NCBI GenBank assembly: GCA_030280995.1 | Contig: JASXTE010000012.1 | Span: 10,334,001 to 10,398,000, forward strand | DNA: 64,000 bases | Direction of reading: 5' to 3' | DNA from: Hemileia vastatrix | Taxonomy: Eukaryota > Basidiomycota > Pucciniomycetes > Pucciniales > Zaghouaniaceae | In this document: positions 35,601-45,788 of the stretch, piece after piece | Layout: every line of letters begins with the position of its first letter | Numbering within the stretch: position 1 is the stretch's first letter | Position numbers and translations under genes: made by a program | Notes under the pieces: generated by a model | Database searches by the model: none | What the model saw: the letters and a program-made list of their open reading frames with translations, nothing else | Told to the model about the DNA's origin: nothing

Positions 35601-36383
35601 ATTCAGACTTTAGAGGACATGATAAGAAGATATTGTGCCTTTGGCCTTGAGTATAAGGATAATGACAGATTCACTCATGATTGAGTTACCTTACTTCCTG
35701 GGTTAGAATTTACTTATAATAGCACTGTTCATTCTGTTACTCAAAGAAAGCCTTTTGAGCTCTGGCTTGGATATGTTCCTAATACTCCTGCCTAAATTCT
35801 CAATAACAAAATACCTAAATTGGATATACATCCAGGTGTAAAATCTTTTCTTCAAATGCAACAATTATGTAGAAATCATGCTCAAAAATGTATTGAAAAA
35901 TCATTTGAATATGAGAAGAAAAGATGGGAAAAATCCCATAAAGAATACACTTTTAAAAGGGGGGATGAAGTGTTTATTTCTACAGTCCACTTCAACTTAC
36001 AAGGTGATAACAAATTGAAAGATCCATTTGTTGGTCCATTTGTTGTAAGAAGAATGATTGGAGATAATGCAGTTGAAGTTATTCTGTATTCTCCATATGA
36101 CAGAAAACATCCTGTTTTTCCAATATCTCTTTTGAAACCTTACACATCCAATAGTGATTTATTTCCAAAAAGGAGGGGTAGACCAAAGAAAACCCCAAAT
36201 GAAATCACTGAAACAGCAGAAATTGAAAAAATTCTAAATGACAGAATAGTCACTGCTGAAAAAGGTACAGAATACTTATTGAGATTCAAGAATAAATCAT
36301 CTGAATATGATTCTTGTATACCTTGGAAGGAGATATCTAATCTTCCTACTCTACTAAAAAAGTATAAAAAGAAAAAATCATAG
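32681..36383 (+). pseudogene. Element B Pol: protease, RT, RNase H, integrase, AT-hook, chromodomain
   Basis: Protease VVLDSGAGGSVVS near 32868. RT with KPYPASPTKRKD, GDYRALNTYTVDDIYPLP, CLDGNKGYHQVPVE, MPFGPKNAPSVFQ and an intact VYIDDI near 33942, the only intact catalytic pair among elements A, B, C and D. RNase H: LYTDASFIGLGAALHQ (34380), QLECLAVVWALEK, TDCSAVKS. Integrase: HYDILAGHF...CDSCKKS, NMDFVTGL, SDRDPKF, TDGLAERMIQTLED. C-terminal GPFVV module, KRRGRPKK AT-hook near 36170 and chromodomain-like tail to 36383. Stops at 34980 (TGA), 35682 (TGA at a Trp codon) and about 35793 (TAA at a Gln codon). After 36383 come 20 bases and the polypurine tract. Confidence 0.93.
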
Positions 36384-36403
36384 CATTTTTTTATTGTTTT
36401 TTT

Positions 36404-36415
36404 AGAGTGAGGGAG
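36404..36415 (+). promoter_or_regulatory. Polypurine tract of element B
   Basis: AGAGTGAGGGAG immediately precedes the 3' LTR. Element A has AGAGTGAGGGGG at the same place. Confidence 0.8.
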
Positions 36416-37221
36416 TGTCAGCCAGGCTACTAGACTTACCCAGTGAAATAATTAATTATTTACTGGATGAAGCCGCACCTTATCATTTTAATTATTATTT
36501 AATTATAATTTAGTTACATTAAAATTAGTTATAATAAATTAACTAATTACAGAATGATAAAATTAAATAAATAATTAAAATTAAAATATAAAATTGTCCT
36601 TTATATTTTTCTCTAACACTGTGCTCATTTGACAGGTTGGAAAAAATAAAAATTTATATTAAAAAATAGATATTAAGTTAAAATAAGATTTTAACATTCA
36701 AATAATATTAAATATATACAAAAAATTCAAATTTCTTATTTAGAATTGACTTCTACAGTAAATATTAAATAAATTGATGTATTTCTGACATACTCTGTAA
36801 ATACATCTTTTTGACGCCTTCTTTTTAGAATAACTTTATTATTTGAAAATACTCCTTCTAGAATATTCTTTTCTCTCTCTCATACTACTGTTTTTAGAAT
36901 TTAATTGCCGTGCTTTGTCTCTCCTTTGCCTATATAAGGGCCCTCTTTTTGTTGTCTTTTAATCATTCCTTTACTACATTACTTTATTACAACAATAACA
37001 AATCAAAAACTTATTCTTATAATCTATACCATTAGTATTTGCAATACGTAACTCTAATATATAATTTATATCGATATTTTAATCATACCTCTTTAAATTG
37101 AGTAAAATAATCATCCTTGATTTAAGAGATACGTACAAATTTGTTGAGAGTCCATTTAACCCTTTAAAATCCTCGTAAAAACTTCATACCAAGACTTCTA
37201 GACCAAAAGCGCACCTTGACA
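36416..37221 (+). repeat. 3' LTR of element B
   Basis: 806 bp, about seven differences from 28493-29298. TATA box at 36931-36938. Followed by the duplication AAAAC and the Tc1/mariner relic. Confidence 0.95.
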
Positions 37222-37226
37222 AAAAC

Positions 37227-37780
37227 TGTCAACCAACTATCAGTAAACTATAAATGATATCACTGAAAGCCTTATGACTAAAATTTCTTCAAGAACTGTT
37301 TTTCATCATGCCAATGACCTGGGATTTTTCGACCATCTCATTGCAAAAAAGCCATAATTTAATTTTTCATATGAAGAGTAAAGACTTTAACTCACCAAAG
37401 CCCACTGAACTGTTGATGACTGGAAGAATTTCATATGTACTGATTATTCAAGCTTTGAAATTTTCAAAGTATCTAGTCAGGTTTCTGTTTGGGGCCAAAT
37501 AAATGAAAAATATAAGAAGGAATGTCTTCAACCTACCTTCAAGAGTAGATGATCATTGGTGATGATCTGGGCTGAATTCTTCAACACAACCAGGCACTGC
37601 AAGTCTTCACACCAACAAATAAAAATTCCCCAAAGAATTTTACTGATAATGTCTATGTTAAGTTGCTTCAATGGCTTACAAGATTTGACCCTTATAATCA
37701 AATCTTGTAAGCCGTTGAAGAAAGAAATTTTTTTTCAAATTTTTAGTTTTTATATTTTTTTTCTGGTGATTTGCAAGTAA
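37227..37780 (+). pseudogene. Tc1/mariner transposase relic, catalytic part
   Basis: Continues the frame left at 28492: ITESLMTKISSRTVFHHAND (helix-turn-helix), LGFFDHLIAKKP, then DDWKNFICTDYSSFEIFK with the first catalytic Asp in CTD, SVWGQINEKYKKE, TFKSR and MIWAEFFN. These are in order for a Tc1-type DDE domain, but the later DNAP and SPDLNPIE blocks are not recognisable before the end near 37780. Stops occur throughout. Confidence 0.75.
37666..37720. repeat. 23-bp inverted repeat (hairpin)
   Basis: CTTCAATGGCTTACAAGATT at the left arm start (37666-37688) pairs with 37698-37720 with one mismatch (a G-T pair in one RNA strand) around a 9-base loop CCCTTATAA. It lies inside the Tc1/mariner relic where the catalytic domain becomes unreadable. 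Probably a small inverted duplication. Confidence 0.8.
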
Positions 37781-38038
37781 AATAGGAGCCCTTCAAATGG
37801 TTAAGCTCTTGTGGAAATAGCAAAAGTTATTTACAACTTCAAAATACAATAAAAGTTAAAAGATAAAATTTTAAAAAAATGACTATGTGAAATGAAAAAT
37901 TGATGTTATATCTGTGTTCTATAAAATAAGGAGAGTGAGATGAGTATATACATATGTGGTAGTTGCATGAAATTTTTTTGAGTAATATCACAATAAAAAT
38001 TGTCCAGAATAAATATCCTCCTGATGTACAACTGATCC

Positions 38039-38218
38039 CACTACCAAAATTGTTTGTTACACCACATGGCATAACATTTGCATAATGGCTGTGTAAAAAA
38101 TACATAACAATTGTTATATATTGCTAGGAGAAAAAAAATTATGGATTTATTATTCATCCATTACACTGCTGTTGAAAATTTGTTTTACATTTTGGCCTAA
38201 CAAATGATGTTGGTAGTG
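38039..38218. mobile_element. CACTA MITE (180 bp)
   Basis: Perfect 3-bp duplication TCC (38036-38038 and 38219-38221). Both ends begin CACTACCAA: left CACTACCAAAATTGTTTGTT, right on the reverse strand CACTACCAACATCATTTGTT. An internal palindrome TTACACCACATGGCATAA lies near the left end. The left end is nearly identical to that of 43552-43710. No coding capacity. Confidence 0.88.
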
Positions 38219-38399
38219 TCCTGGAAAGCTTTCAGTTGTCTTGCCTCTCATCTCCACCATAAGAATAGATCAGATATCCTGTATTCACTATAAACCTAGT
38301 AAGATATCTCTGATAGGAATATTGAAGTAAAGGACAAAACATCTAATTTAAATAAAAGAAAAGTAAATGCAAGGAAAAATAAGCATAAGAAATTTATTT

Positions 38400-41000
38400 T
38401 GAAGCCATGAAAAAAAAAATCAAAAAAAAACAGTAAACATTAAAAAATTAAAAAAAATCAAAAAAAGATGAAAAGATGAAGAAGAAAAGAAAAAATGAAA
38501 ATTGAGAAAAACAAAAAAATAAGAAATGAAAAATTTTGAAATATTAAAAAAAAAAAAATAAAAAAATAAAAAAAGAAAAATAATCATAAAAATAAAAATA
38601 AAATAAAAATAAAATAAAAATAAAATAAAAATAAAATAAAAATAAAATAAAAATAAAATAAAAATAAAATAAAAATAAAATAAAAATAAAATAAAAATAA
38701 AATAAAAATAAAATAAAAATAAAATAAAAATAAAATAAAAATAAAATAAAAATAAAATAAAAATAAAATAAAAATAAAATAAAAATAAAATAAAAATAAA
38801 ATAAAATAAAATAAAAATAAAAATAAAATAAAAATAAAATAAAAATAAAATAAAAATAAAATAAAAATAAAAATAACATAAAATAAAGATAAACTAAAAA
38901 TAAAATAAAATAAAAATAAAAAGTAAAAAAAATAAAAATAAAAATAAATTAAAAAAGATAAAGAAAGACAAAAAAAAGAAAAAAGAAACAAAAAAACAAA
39001 AAAACAAAAAAAAACAAAAAAACAAAAAAACAAAAAAACAAAAAAACAAAAAAACAAAAAAACAAAAAAACAAAAAAACAAAAAAACAAAAAAACAAAAA
39101 AACAAAAAAACAAAAAAACAAAAAAACAAAAAAACAAAAAAACAAAAAAACAAAAAAACAAAAAAACAAAATAAACAAAATAAATAATAAATTAATAAAT
39201 TAAAGGAAAAGGAAAAGGAAAAAAATGAAAAAAAAATGAAAAAAGAATGAAATGTAATATTAGGAAAAATTGCAAAAAATGTAAAAAACAAATAAAATGA
39301 AGTAAAATGAAGGAAAAATGAAAATAATAAGAAGAACATAAAAAATATGAGAAAATATGAAAAAGGGAAAAATTATGAAAAAAATGAAAAAAATAAATTT
39401 AAAAAATATAATAAATGTAAAAAAAATGTAAAAAAAAAATAAAAAAAATGATAAATATGAAAAAATATAAAAATATATAAAAATGTAAAAAATGTGAAAA
39501 AAGAAAAGAAGTAAAAAAAAGAAAGAGAAACAGAAAAGAAGGAAAAGAAAAAATAAATATAGAAAAAGAAAAAAAGAAAAAAAGAAGGAAAGCCAAGCAA
39601 AAGCTAGAAAAAATAGAAAAAATGGAAAAAAAATGGAAAAAAATGAATACATGAATAAAAAGAATAAGAATTAAAAAAATGAATAAAATGAATAAAAATA
39701 AAAATAGAAATAAAAATAAAAATAAAAATAAAAATAAAAATAAAAATAAAAATAAAAATAAAAATAAAAATAAAAATAAAAATAAAAATAAAAATAAAAA
39801 TAAAAATAAAAATAAAAATAAAAATAAAAATAAAAATAAAAATAAAAATAAAAATAAAAATAAAAATAAAAATAAAAATAAAAATAAAAATAAAAATAAA
39901 AATAAAAATAAAAATAAAAATAAAAATAAAAATAAAAATAAAAATAAAAATAAAAATAAAAATAAAAATAAAAATAAAAATAAAAATAAAAATAAAAATA
40001 AAAATAAAAATAAAAATAAAAATAAAAATAAAAATAAAAATAAAAATAAAAATAAAAATAAAAATAAAAATAAAAATAAAAATAAAAATAAAAATAAAAA
40101 TAAAAATAAAAATAAAAATAAAAATAAAAATAAAAATAAAAATAAAAATAAAAATAAAAATAAAAATAAAAATAAAAATAAAAATAAAAATAAAAATAAA
40201 AATAAAAATAAAAATAAAAATAAAAATAAAAATAAAAATAAAAATAAAAATAAAAATAAAAATAAAAATAAAAATAAAAATAAAAATAAAAAAAAATAAA
40301 AATAAAAATAAAAATAAAAATAAAAATAAAAATAAAAATAAAAATAAAAATAAAAATAAAAATAAAAATAAAAATAAAAATGAAAATAAAAATAAAAATA
40401 AAAATAAAACTAATAATAAAAATAAAAATAAAAATACAAATAAAAATAAAAATAAAAATAAAAATAAAATTAAAATTAAAAATAAAAATAAAAATAAAAA
40501 TAAAAATAAAAATAAAAATAAAAATAAAAATAAAAATAAAAATAAAAATAAAAATAAAAATAAAAATAAAAATAAAAATAAAAATAAAAATAAAAATAAA
40601 AATAAAAATAAAAATAAAAATAAAAATAAAAATAAAAATAAAAATAAAAATAAAAATAAAAATAAAAATAAAAATAAAAATAAAAATAAAAATAAAAATA
40701 AAAATAAAAATAAAAATAAAAATAAAAATAAAAATAAAAATAAAAATAAAAATAACATTTAAATTAAAATTAAAATTAAAATTAAAATTAAAATTAAAAT
40801 TTAAATTAAAATTAAAATTAAAATTAAAATTAAAATTAAAATTAAAATTAAAATTAAAATTAAAATTAAAATTAAAATTAAAATTAAAAAAAAATTCAAA
40901 TTTAAGTTAAAATGAAATTTAAATTTAAATTTAAATTGAAATTTAAAATTAAAAATAAAAATAAAAATAAAAATAAGTATAAAATAAAATAAAAATAAAA
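38400..41000. repeat. 2.6-kb block of A-rich simple repeats
   Basis: Successive sub-arrays with different units on the plus strand: an 11-base unit AAAATAAAATA (38590-38880), a 7/8-base unit CAAAAAA(A) (38990-39170), irregular GAAAAA/TGAAAAA (39200-39660), a pure hexamer AAAAAT for about 1 kb (39690-40750), then hexamer AAAATT (40760-40890). All ORFs here (Asn-Lys, Ile-Lys, Phe-Leu or Phe-Ile repeats) are artefacts of the repeats. It could be real expanded microsatellite or partly an assembly product; its true length is uncertain. Confidence 0.95.
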
Positions 41001-41449
41001 ATTTGAAAAATATTTTAATGAAAAATAAACATTTAGGGTATTAAAGTTAGATATATGTAATTATATAAAAGATATTTCACAAAAGAAAAAGAAAGCCTCA
41101 TACTTGATATTATTTCTTATTGTAATGGTGTTTTTGGGGCACAATATGGCCTATTTCAAAAAACAATCATAGTTTATTTGATGGAAAAAAGATTTATTTT
41201 GAAATGGAAGATTTCTAACTTTGATACCCTCTAATTACAGAAAAACATTGAATGTTCAAAAATATTTTTCTTAAACAAGTTTTTTTATCACCCTTATTGT
41301 TTTATCCAATATTTTACTGTCTTTATGTCCCTCCACAGAACATCTTCCACTCACACTTGAATATTTCCATAAGGGATATCTTACCTTGGGCTCAGAGTTA
41401 TTGAGTGGAAGATGAGGATGCCAAATTGTAAGCCAAGGGACATAGGTTT

Positions 41450-42938
41450 TTTCATGCTGAGTTCAAGTACCGAGACGTGAATAGCTTGATTAGTCAGTCT
41501 TATAGAAGAATATAATGGTCCTATATGAATACTGTAGTTCAAATCCAATAAGTATTAAAATATAACTCAATATAAAGGTCTTAATAATTTTAATCTCACT
41601 AATGATGATGAGTTTAAAATTTGTAGTTGGTAGAAAAATAGAGATAATAATTCAAACACTATTCAAGATTTTTAAAATTACTAATGAAATATATTGTAAT
41701 TGTGATGGTTATATTGTTTAATTTTAATTATAAAGTATTTACAAAGTATGGCTAAAAACCCCCCGCTTTTAACCCCAACAATCCTTCAATATTTTCTTCT
41801 GGTTTACCAATCCTATACATGGCCAATGACACCTCAATCTAGCTAACACACCTTCCCATCAGCATAAGGAATGACCAATAATACAATTAGAACAATATCA
41901 CCTTTCAAAATCCTGGAGTAATAAGGATAATCCATCAAAATAAAAGAATAAGCTAAAATGATAGTATATGCTTGTATTACTTTAAAACAAAAGACTAAAA
42001 AAAGAATAACACTAAATACAACATATAATTAAGGGGGATTAACAGTAAAAATGAAGGGATATATTATTCCAATTTATTATGTGAAATCTGCATCCAATTA
42101 CGACCAATATTGACTGAGAAACCACTGAGAGACCCAATATAAGATGTGAAATGTGTAGTAACTGAATGAAGTCTGTAGGTAGGCACTTTCATGGGTAAAT
42201 CCTTGACTAAAATAGGCAATTTTAAGCATGGTAGTGAATTAGAGGCGCCAATCTGGAGGTTGTTAATAAATATAGTGCATATAATGAGGTCAGTGGACTA
42301 ATAATTAAATTAGGACACTAAATAAGCACTTGTCACTTATTTTAGCATGTTTCCACATTGTGGGCATACAATGCAGAGTGATTATAGTGTGAAAATGCCA
42401 AATTTTCTAAAAATGAAGCTATTCATCTGGGACAAATGCAGGCAGTATGTGGCCAGTACACAGAAGCCATTTCTGGCATAAAAACACCAAATTTGAAATA
42501 TGTTACTTTTATGCATTTGAGTAGCCAAATCTGTAGTTCTAATTAAGACAAATTGATCTGTGAAGGCAAATTTTTAATATTATTTAATTTATAGCACACA
42601 TATTCAACTTTTAAGTGATTTAAAGCGCATTTCTTGTTTTTTCCATAAAACAATGAAAACAACAGCTTTAGGTCTACTTAAAACCTATGTAGCCTTATGT
42701 TTAAGGTTCTTAAGATTACCCTGGCATATTCCAACTTAATATTAGGTATATAAGACTTATAAAAGGTGGATATATGCTTGTATATAAGGTATTATGATGG
42801 GATATTTTGTGTTTAATCATTAATTTCATTTATGTATACAACTTGCATACCTTTATTTATTATTCCCATGTGTTCTACATGTGTTTCACATAATTTATAA
42901 GAAATTTTTACTCAGTCCTGGGAATATTCAGGTTGACA
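41450..42938 (-). repeat. Solo LTR related to element C, reverse orientation
   Basis: The reverse complement of the C LTR aligns along its length: the left end TTTCATGCTGAGTTCAAG matches TGTCAGGCTAAGGTCAAG, CCTATATGAATACTGTA and GTTGGTAGAAAAATAGA are shared, and the right end reads CAGTCCTGGGAATATTCAGG then TTGACA. Length 1489 bp against 1500 bp. The flanks GGTTT and GGTTA form a 5-bp duplication with one change. No internal element is present, so the element was lost by LTR-LTR recombination. Confidence 0.85.
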
Positions 42939-43274
42939 GGTTAGAAGTTTGGGTTTGTCTTAAAATTTTTAAAGGCTGATTTTTACTTCTGTTGATTTTT
43001 TTTGTAATTTTTGTAATTTTTGTTTCTAGGGGAAGAAAAATGCATTTTTTTTTGTGAGAACATTTTTTTCACACACCATCAAAAAAGTTATGGAAAAAAA
43101 TCAAAGATATATCCAAATAGCTTAAAATATACCTAACCCAACCAAGAATATACCCATTGGGTATATTTCACTTTGGTTGTAGTGATTCATGATTTTGGCT
43201 GGGAATGAAATGCAAAACAACTGCAAGCTTTCCAAGATTAGTTGTAACTTGTATTTATTTGAATTTTTTGCATA
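42939..43274. other. Spacer, nothing recognised
   Basis: AT-rich, no supported coding frame. The ORF at 43122-43382 (minus) has no recognisable motif and overlaps a MITE. Confidence 0.4.
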
Positions 43275-43329
43275 CACCAGGAAAAAAATGTGGGCACCTG
43301 CTATCAGGTGCCAACTTTTTTTTCTAGTG
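43275..43329. mobile_element. 55-bp miniature CACTA-like foldback element
   Basis: Flanked by the duplication ATA (43272-43274 and 43330-43332). The whole element is one inverted repeat: CACCAGGAAAAAAATGTG on the left, CACTAGAAAAAAAAGTTGG on the reverse strand of the right, meeting at the palindrome GGCACCTGCTATCAGGTGCC. It consists only of the two ends of the family at 25245-25457 and 27478-27688. Confidence 0.8.
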
Positions 43330-43551
43330 ATACGGGTGATCAATATTGCCATCATGTAATAAATGGTGTCTGTAAAATGCATGTAACTAACGAATTTTTT
43401 TTATCATACAATTTCGCCCAAAAAGGGGGATGAAGGAAGCTGAAGCAATATAGGTGACTAATTACATGAGGAGGAAATACCAGTGTTGGAAGAAACTGCG
43501 AAATTAATTTTTGCTGGAACGGCTGTGAATGCTCTAACCTCAATTAACTTA

Positions 43552-43710
43552 CACTACCAAAATTGTTTGTTACGCCACACGGCGTAACAGTTGCGTAACG
43601 GTTGTGTAACAAGTACATAACAATTATTATTAATTGCTAGGGCACATAAAGATTGTTATGTATTTATTATGCAACCGTTACACAACTCTTACTTAGCTAT
43701 TTTGATTGCA
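43552..43710. mobile_element. CACTA-like MITE, right end uncertain
   Basis: Begins CACTACCAAAATTGTTTGTT, shared with the MITE at 38039, then the palindrome GTTACGCCACACGGCGTAAC. Near 43672-43690 the sequence GCAACCGTTACACAAC is inverted relative to GTTGTGTAACGGTTGC-like sequence on the left side. No clean right terminus or matching 3-bp duplication was found, so the boundary is approximate. Confidence 0.55.
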
Positions 43711-44149
43711 TAAATACTTGAAATTTTTGTTGCTGAAGGCTAGTTGAGCAACGAGTGATGAATATTATGAGAAATTATGCAAAATGGCCCAGTTCATCGA
43801 CACGGCTGCGGAGGCCCTCATCATTTAAAATGCTGTCATTGATTCCCTTTTACCAGCTGATGCTCTTACCTCATTATTTATCATTCCCCTCATTTGTGAA
43901 GCCATCATTTTGGCTGATTCGTGAAATCACGCCAAAATTGATGGTTAGGGAATCTTTTTTAGTCATACCAAATTCATTAGAGCTAAGCATCTCATCTTTT
44001 TCTCACCATACCTTACTTGAGCTTAACATGCAAATGCATATATCACCTAGAATCGATGTAGATTCTGTTGAGGGTGGAAAATGCATGCTTAGAATATAAT
44101 TTACGACTTGCAAGAAGTGTAAAAAAAAATTAAACGTATAATGAATACA

Positions 44150-44448
44150 AAATTATTCCAGATTTTGGAATGTGATGATTAAATTAGGTGAAATTCAATA
44201 AATAGTCCTTTTGTAAGCGGAAAATTCTAGGCACACATCGGGTGTTGACAAAATTTTCCATTTTGGAATGTGATGATTAAATTAAGTGAAATTAAAGAAA
44301 TAGTCCTTACGTAAGCGGAAAATGTTAGGCACACATCGGGTGTTGCCAAAATATTCCAGATTTTGGAATGTGATGATTAAATTAGGTGAAATTTAAGAAA
44401 TAGTCCTTTTGCAAGCGGAAAATGCTAGGCACACATCGGGTGTTGACT
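44150..44448. repeat. Minisatellite, three copies of about 99 bp
   Basis: Three tandem copies, each with TTTTGGAATGTGATGATTAA, GAAATAGTCCTT, AAGCGGAAAAT and GGCACACATCGGGTGTTG; the period is 98-100 bp. Copies one and three contain the palindrome ATTCCAGATTTTGGAAT; copy two lacks part of it. The array ends 85 bp downstream of the stop codon of the Egh16-like gene. Confidence 0.93.
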
Positions 44449-44533
44449 TATGCCCACATTGCTCAATCTTCAATTGCTGGCGACGACAAATATCGAATTA
44501 CAGATCTAATTGTTGCTTTTTTGTTACTCAAAT

Positions 44534-45788
44534 CTAGACTGTTGGGTCATCGGCAAGCTCAGCCAATTCAGCTGCTAGAATTTCCTCAGGTGTAAAACGT
44601 CTTCGTAATCCCGTAAGCTCCTCTTTGAGTTCACTTTCTTCAGCTGCTAGAATTTCTTCAGGTGTAAATCGTCTTCGTAATCCCGTAAGCTCCTCTTTGA
44701 GTTCCCTTTCCTCAGCTGCCTTGATCAGGGCTGCAGAAAGTTCACGTCTTCTTCTCTTTGCAGCTGCCACATTTGTAGCAGCTTTAGCTTTAGTAGTAGG
44801 TACACCGGTTACAGGGGTTTGTGCAGCGGCAACAACTGGAGCTACAACGGCAGCTGCTCCCGCGCCTCCCGCAACATTCGCGCCGTTGGCTTGAGTGAAA
44901 ACCATGCATCCTCCGAAGGGGCCAGCTCCAGCCGCCTGATAAAAAAAATATTTATTCAGCAAAGCCATCTCTATCATTCAGTCTAAAAACAAAAAAATTC
45001 TCACATTCATACAACGAGCAATACATGTTTTTCCATCAGCCCCTCCTGTGCAAGTCATTCCTGGTGGCATTGAAGCGACGAGAGGGAAATCGGTAGCTTT
45101 GGCATTGTTTCGTGAATTTTTTCCGGGAATGTTCGTGTCAACCGCTACATTTTGAAAGTTGTCACCTGTTGCAGTAGTATCAACCTGACAGCTATAGGGT
45201 CCACCACCTGATAAATAAAATCCATATGAGAAACCATAACCGCAGTAGTAAAATAACAGTCATACACGTATATATACATATATAATCACATACCATCTGC
45301 GTTGATTTGATGACCTATCATTCTGATTTTTCCATCAGGTCCAACATCCGGAAGTCCACTGGCTTGGGCTGGTATTTAAAGAAGACAACATAAGAGAAAG
45401 AGACAAGTAAATCAACTTAAGCATTTGTCAAGAGTAGAATGTGTATGTACCAGCTGCCACACCCGCCGCGATATCATTAATTCCACCAGCTAGGGTACGG
45501 CCACAGGGAGATGCTTTACCACTAGAAACTTCAGCTTCTCTTATAATTGAAGTATCTGTTTGAAAAGGTGCTTGTCTGAAAAGAAATACTCTATCAATTG
45601 ATGAATTCAACATTTAGAAATCACACTTTGACTTGCCTGGTACCATCACGTGGAGTAGTAGGCACAATACCTATTCCCATACCCACATTACCATTAGTGG
45701 CGCCCTCCATGGAGACCAGAGCTAGATGTGCTTGGACATTTGAAAATGTTAAATGGGCCAAAAGGACAAAAAATGATACAGACAGCAT
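44534..45788 (-). CDS. Egh16-like secreted protein (Egh16/GAS1 family), five exons
   Basis: Exons: 45788-45637, 45575-45451, 45368-45294, 45207-45005, 44935-44534; introns of 61, 82, 86 and 69 nt. All phases agree, giving 318 residues. Intron 1 is a GC-AG intron (CAG/GCAAGT); the others are GT-AG. A signal peptide (residues 1 to about 20) ends in VQA, then HLALVSMEGA, PTTPRDGTR, DTSIIREAEVSSGKASPCG, CGRTLAGG, GGPYSCQVD, DFPLVASMPPGMTC and AGPFGGC follow, the signature blocks of the Egh16/GAS family. These extracellular proteins are made during host penetration in powdery mildews, Magnaporthe and some insect pathogens. After AGPFGGC an Ala/Val-rich linker leads to a KRRRRE motif and two tandem 23-residue units (ELKEELTGLRRRFTPEEILA). 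No stop or frameshift is present, so it looks functional. Biochemical activity of the family is unknown to me. Confidence 0.9.

Larger units (their letters stand above)
28493..37221 (+). mobile_element. Ty3/Gypsy LTR retrotransposon B (chromovirus lineage)
   Basis: LTRs of exactly 806 bp (28493-29298 and 36416-37221) differ at about seven positions by eye (under 1%). The 5-bp duplication is AAAAC (28488-28492 and 37222-37226). It is the youngest of the complete elements here. Internal order: leader, ORF1 with intron, Gag, protease, RT, RNase H, integrase, AT-hook, chromodomain. Gag-Pol lies in one frame, interrupted by stops at 30747-30752, 32487, 34980, 35682 and about 35793, so despite young LTRs it is non-autonomous unless helped in trans. 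It is inserted in a Tc1/mariner transposase relic. Confidence 0.97.

Noticed and set aside
37839..38105. 88-codon minus-strand ORF.
   Set aside because: It overlaps the end of a CACTA MITE and has no recognisable content.
38544..39652. Several Phe-rich minus-strand ORFs that look like membrane proteins.
   Set aside because: Hydrophobicity comes from TTTTATT and TTTTTTG simple repeats; there is no start context, conservation or domain.
38581..40890. Telomere-like array.
   Set aside because: The hexamers are AAAAAT and AAAATT, not the TTAGGG type of most fungi, and the block is internal.
39604..40910. Long ORFs of 176-384 codons encoding Asn-Lys, Ile-Lys, Phe-Leu or Phe-Ile repeats on both strands.
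   Set aside because: They are translations of pure hexamer repeats, which are open in several frames by construction.
43755..44099. Plus-strand ORF of 114 codons before the minisatellite.
   Set aside because: No recognisable motif, no supporting introns or neighbours, and length is within chance for this composition.
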